Of a stretch of 5,731 nucleotides of DNA, positions 5,593 through 5,731 are shown piece by piece. The stretch comes from JAGPHI01 sp036641735 (lineage in GTDB: Bacteria > Bacillota > Clostridia > Oscillospirales > Ruminococcaceae): NCBI GenBank assembly GCA_036641735.1, contig JAVWEG010000097.1:1-5731 (forward strand), given 5' to 3'. The notes beneath the pieces were generated by a model, which saw only the letters and a list, made by a program, of their open reading frames with translations, was not told the origin of the DNA and did no database searches. The position numbers were made by a program, and so were the translations under genes. The number at the start of each line of letters is the position of its first letter. The stretch's first letter is position 1.

Positions 5593-5731
5593 TCGCCAAC
5601 CCCTAAATGCTTCATTACACTATCAAGAGAATCCACTTCAGGTATCAGCAAAATATGGCTGACAAGATTGTCAGTATCACTATTAAACGAGTCCTGAATA
5701 AGTATAATGTGGTCAGATATATTACCAAAGA
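5589..5731 (-). CDS. cheC: CheC, CheY-P phosphatase, C-terminal end only
   Basis: The minus strand is open from the right edge to a TGA at 5591-5589, giving the last 46 residues of a protein whose start lies outside. It reads DHIILIQDSF, a charged turn, then HILLIPEVDSLDSVMKHLGVGE at the end (in two parts, residues 25-46). A beta strand ending in LIP, followed by a D/ESL helix and a LGV terminus, is the usual finish of the CheC/CheX/FliY fold. The directly overlapping cheD makes CheC much the best choice, since the two proteins form a complex and are normally neighbours. The phosphatase motifs (D/S-x3-E-x2-N) are upstream and cannot be checked. CheC removes the phosphate from CheY-P and recruits CheD. 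Confidence 0.82.
   Translation of the reverse strand, partial: FGNISDHIILIQDSFNSDTDNLVSHILLIPEVDSLDSVMKHLGVGE
5600..5604 (-). promoter_or_regulatory. Ribosome binding site of cheD, within cheC
   Basis: AGGGG on the minus strand is 7 nt before the cheD ATG at 5592. It lies in the last codons of cheC and supports coupled translation from the shared ATGA. Confidence 0.65.

Overview
The window reads as a chromosomal stretch from a low- to moderate-GC, flagellated Gram-positive-type bacterium, most likely Bacillota and probably Clostridia. That placement is inferred from three things: strong AGGAGG-type ribosome binding sites, a CheC/CheD adaptation module followed by a DUF342/FapA protein, and the style of the aromatic amino-acid genes. 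No species can be named from the sequence alone. I find no RNA genes, mobile elements, CRISPR arrays or phage genes.

Plus strand, 1 to about 2600: the 3' end of an aromatic amino-acid operon. The order is the C-terminal part of DAHP synthase (cut by the window edge), then EPSP synthase (aroA), then prephenate dehydrogenase (tyrA). Spacing is 36 bp and then an 8-bp overlap. The operon ends at a perfect 18-bp hairpin that works as a terminator. The three enzymes cover the first committed step of the shikimate pathway, its penultimate step before chorismate, and the tyrosine branch.

Minus strand, 2585 to 3211: a single DedA-family membrane protein converges on tyrA. Its stop codon and last four sense codons lie inside the tyrA terminator stem.

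Minus strand, 3244 to 5731: the end of a chemotaxis/motility operon. Read in transcription order it holds the end of cheC (cut by the window edge), cheD overlapping it by 3 bp, and an 84-bp gap. Then comes a 578-residue FapA/DUF342 protein, closed by a clean intrinsic terminator with a T7 tail. CheC is a CheY-P phosphatase and CheD a receptor glutamine deamidase that CheC binds. FapA-type proteins are linked to flagellar assembly or placement.

The coding content is orthodox, and I see no undescribed multi-gene system. The points worth a second look are local: the terminator shared with coding sequence, the crowded dedA 5' region, substitutions at informative positions of AroA and TyrA, the long unassigned N-terminus of FapA, and the absence of a sigma-factor gene between cheD and fapA.
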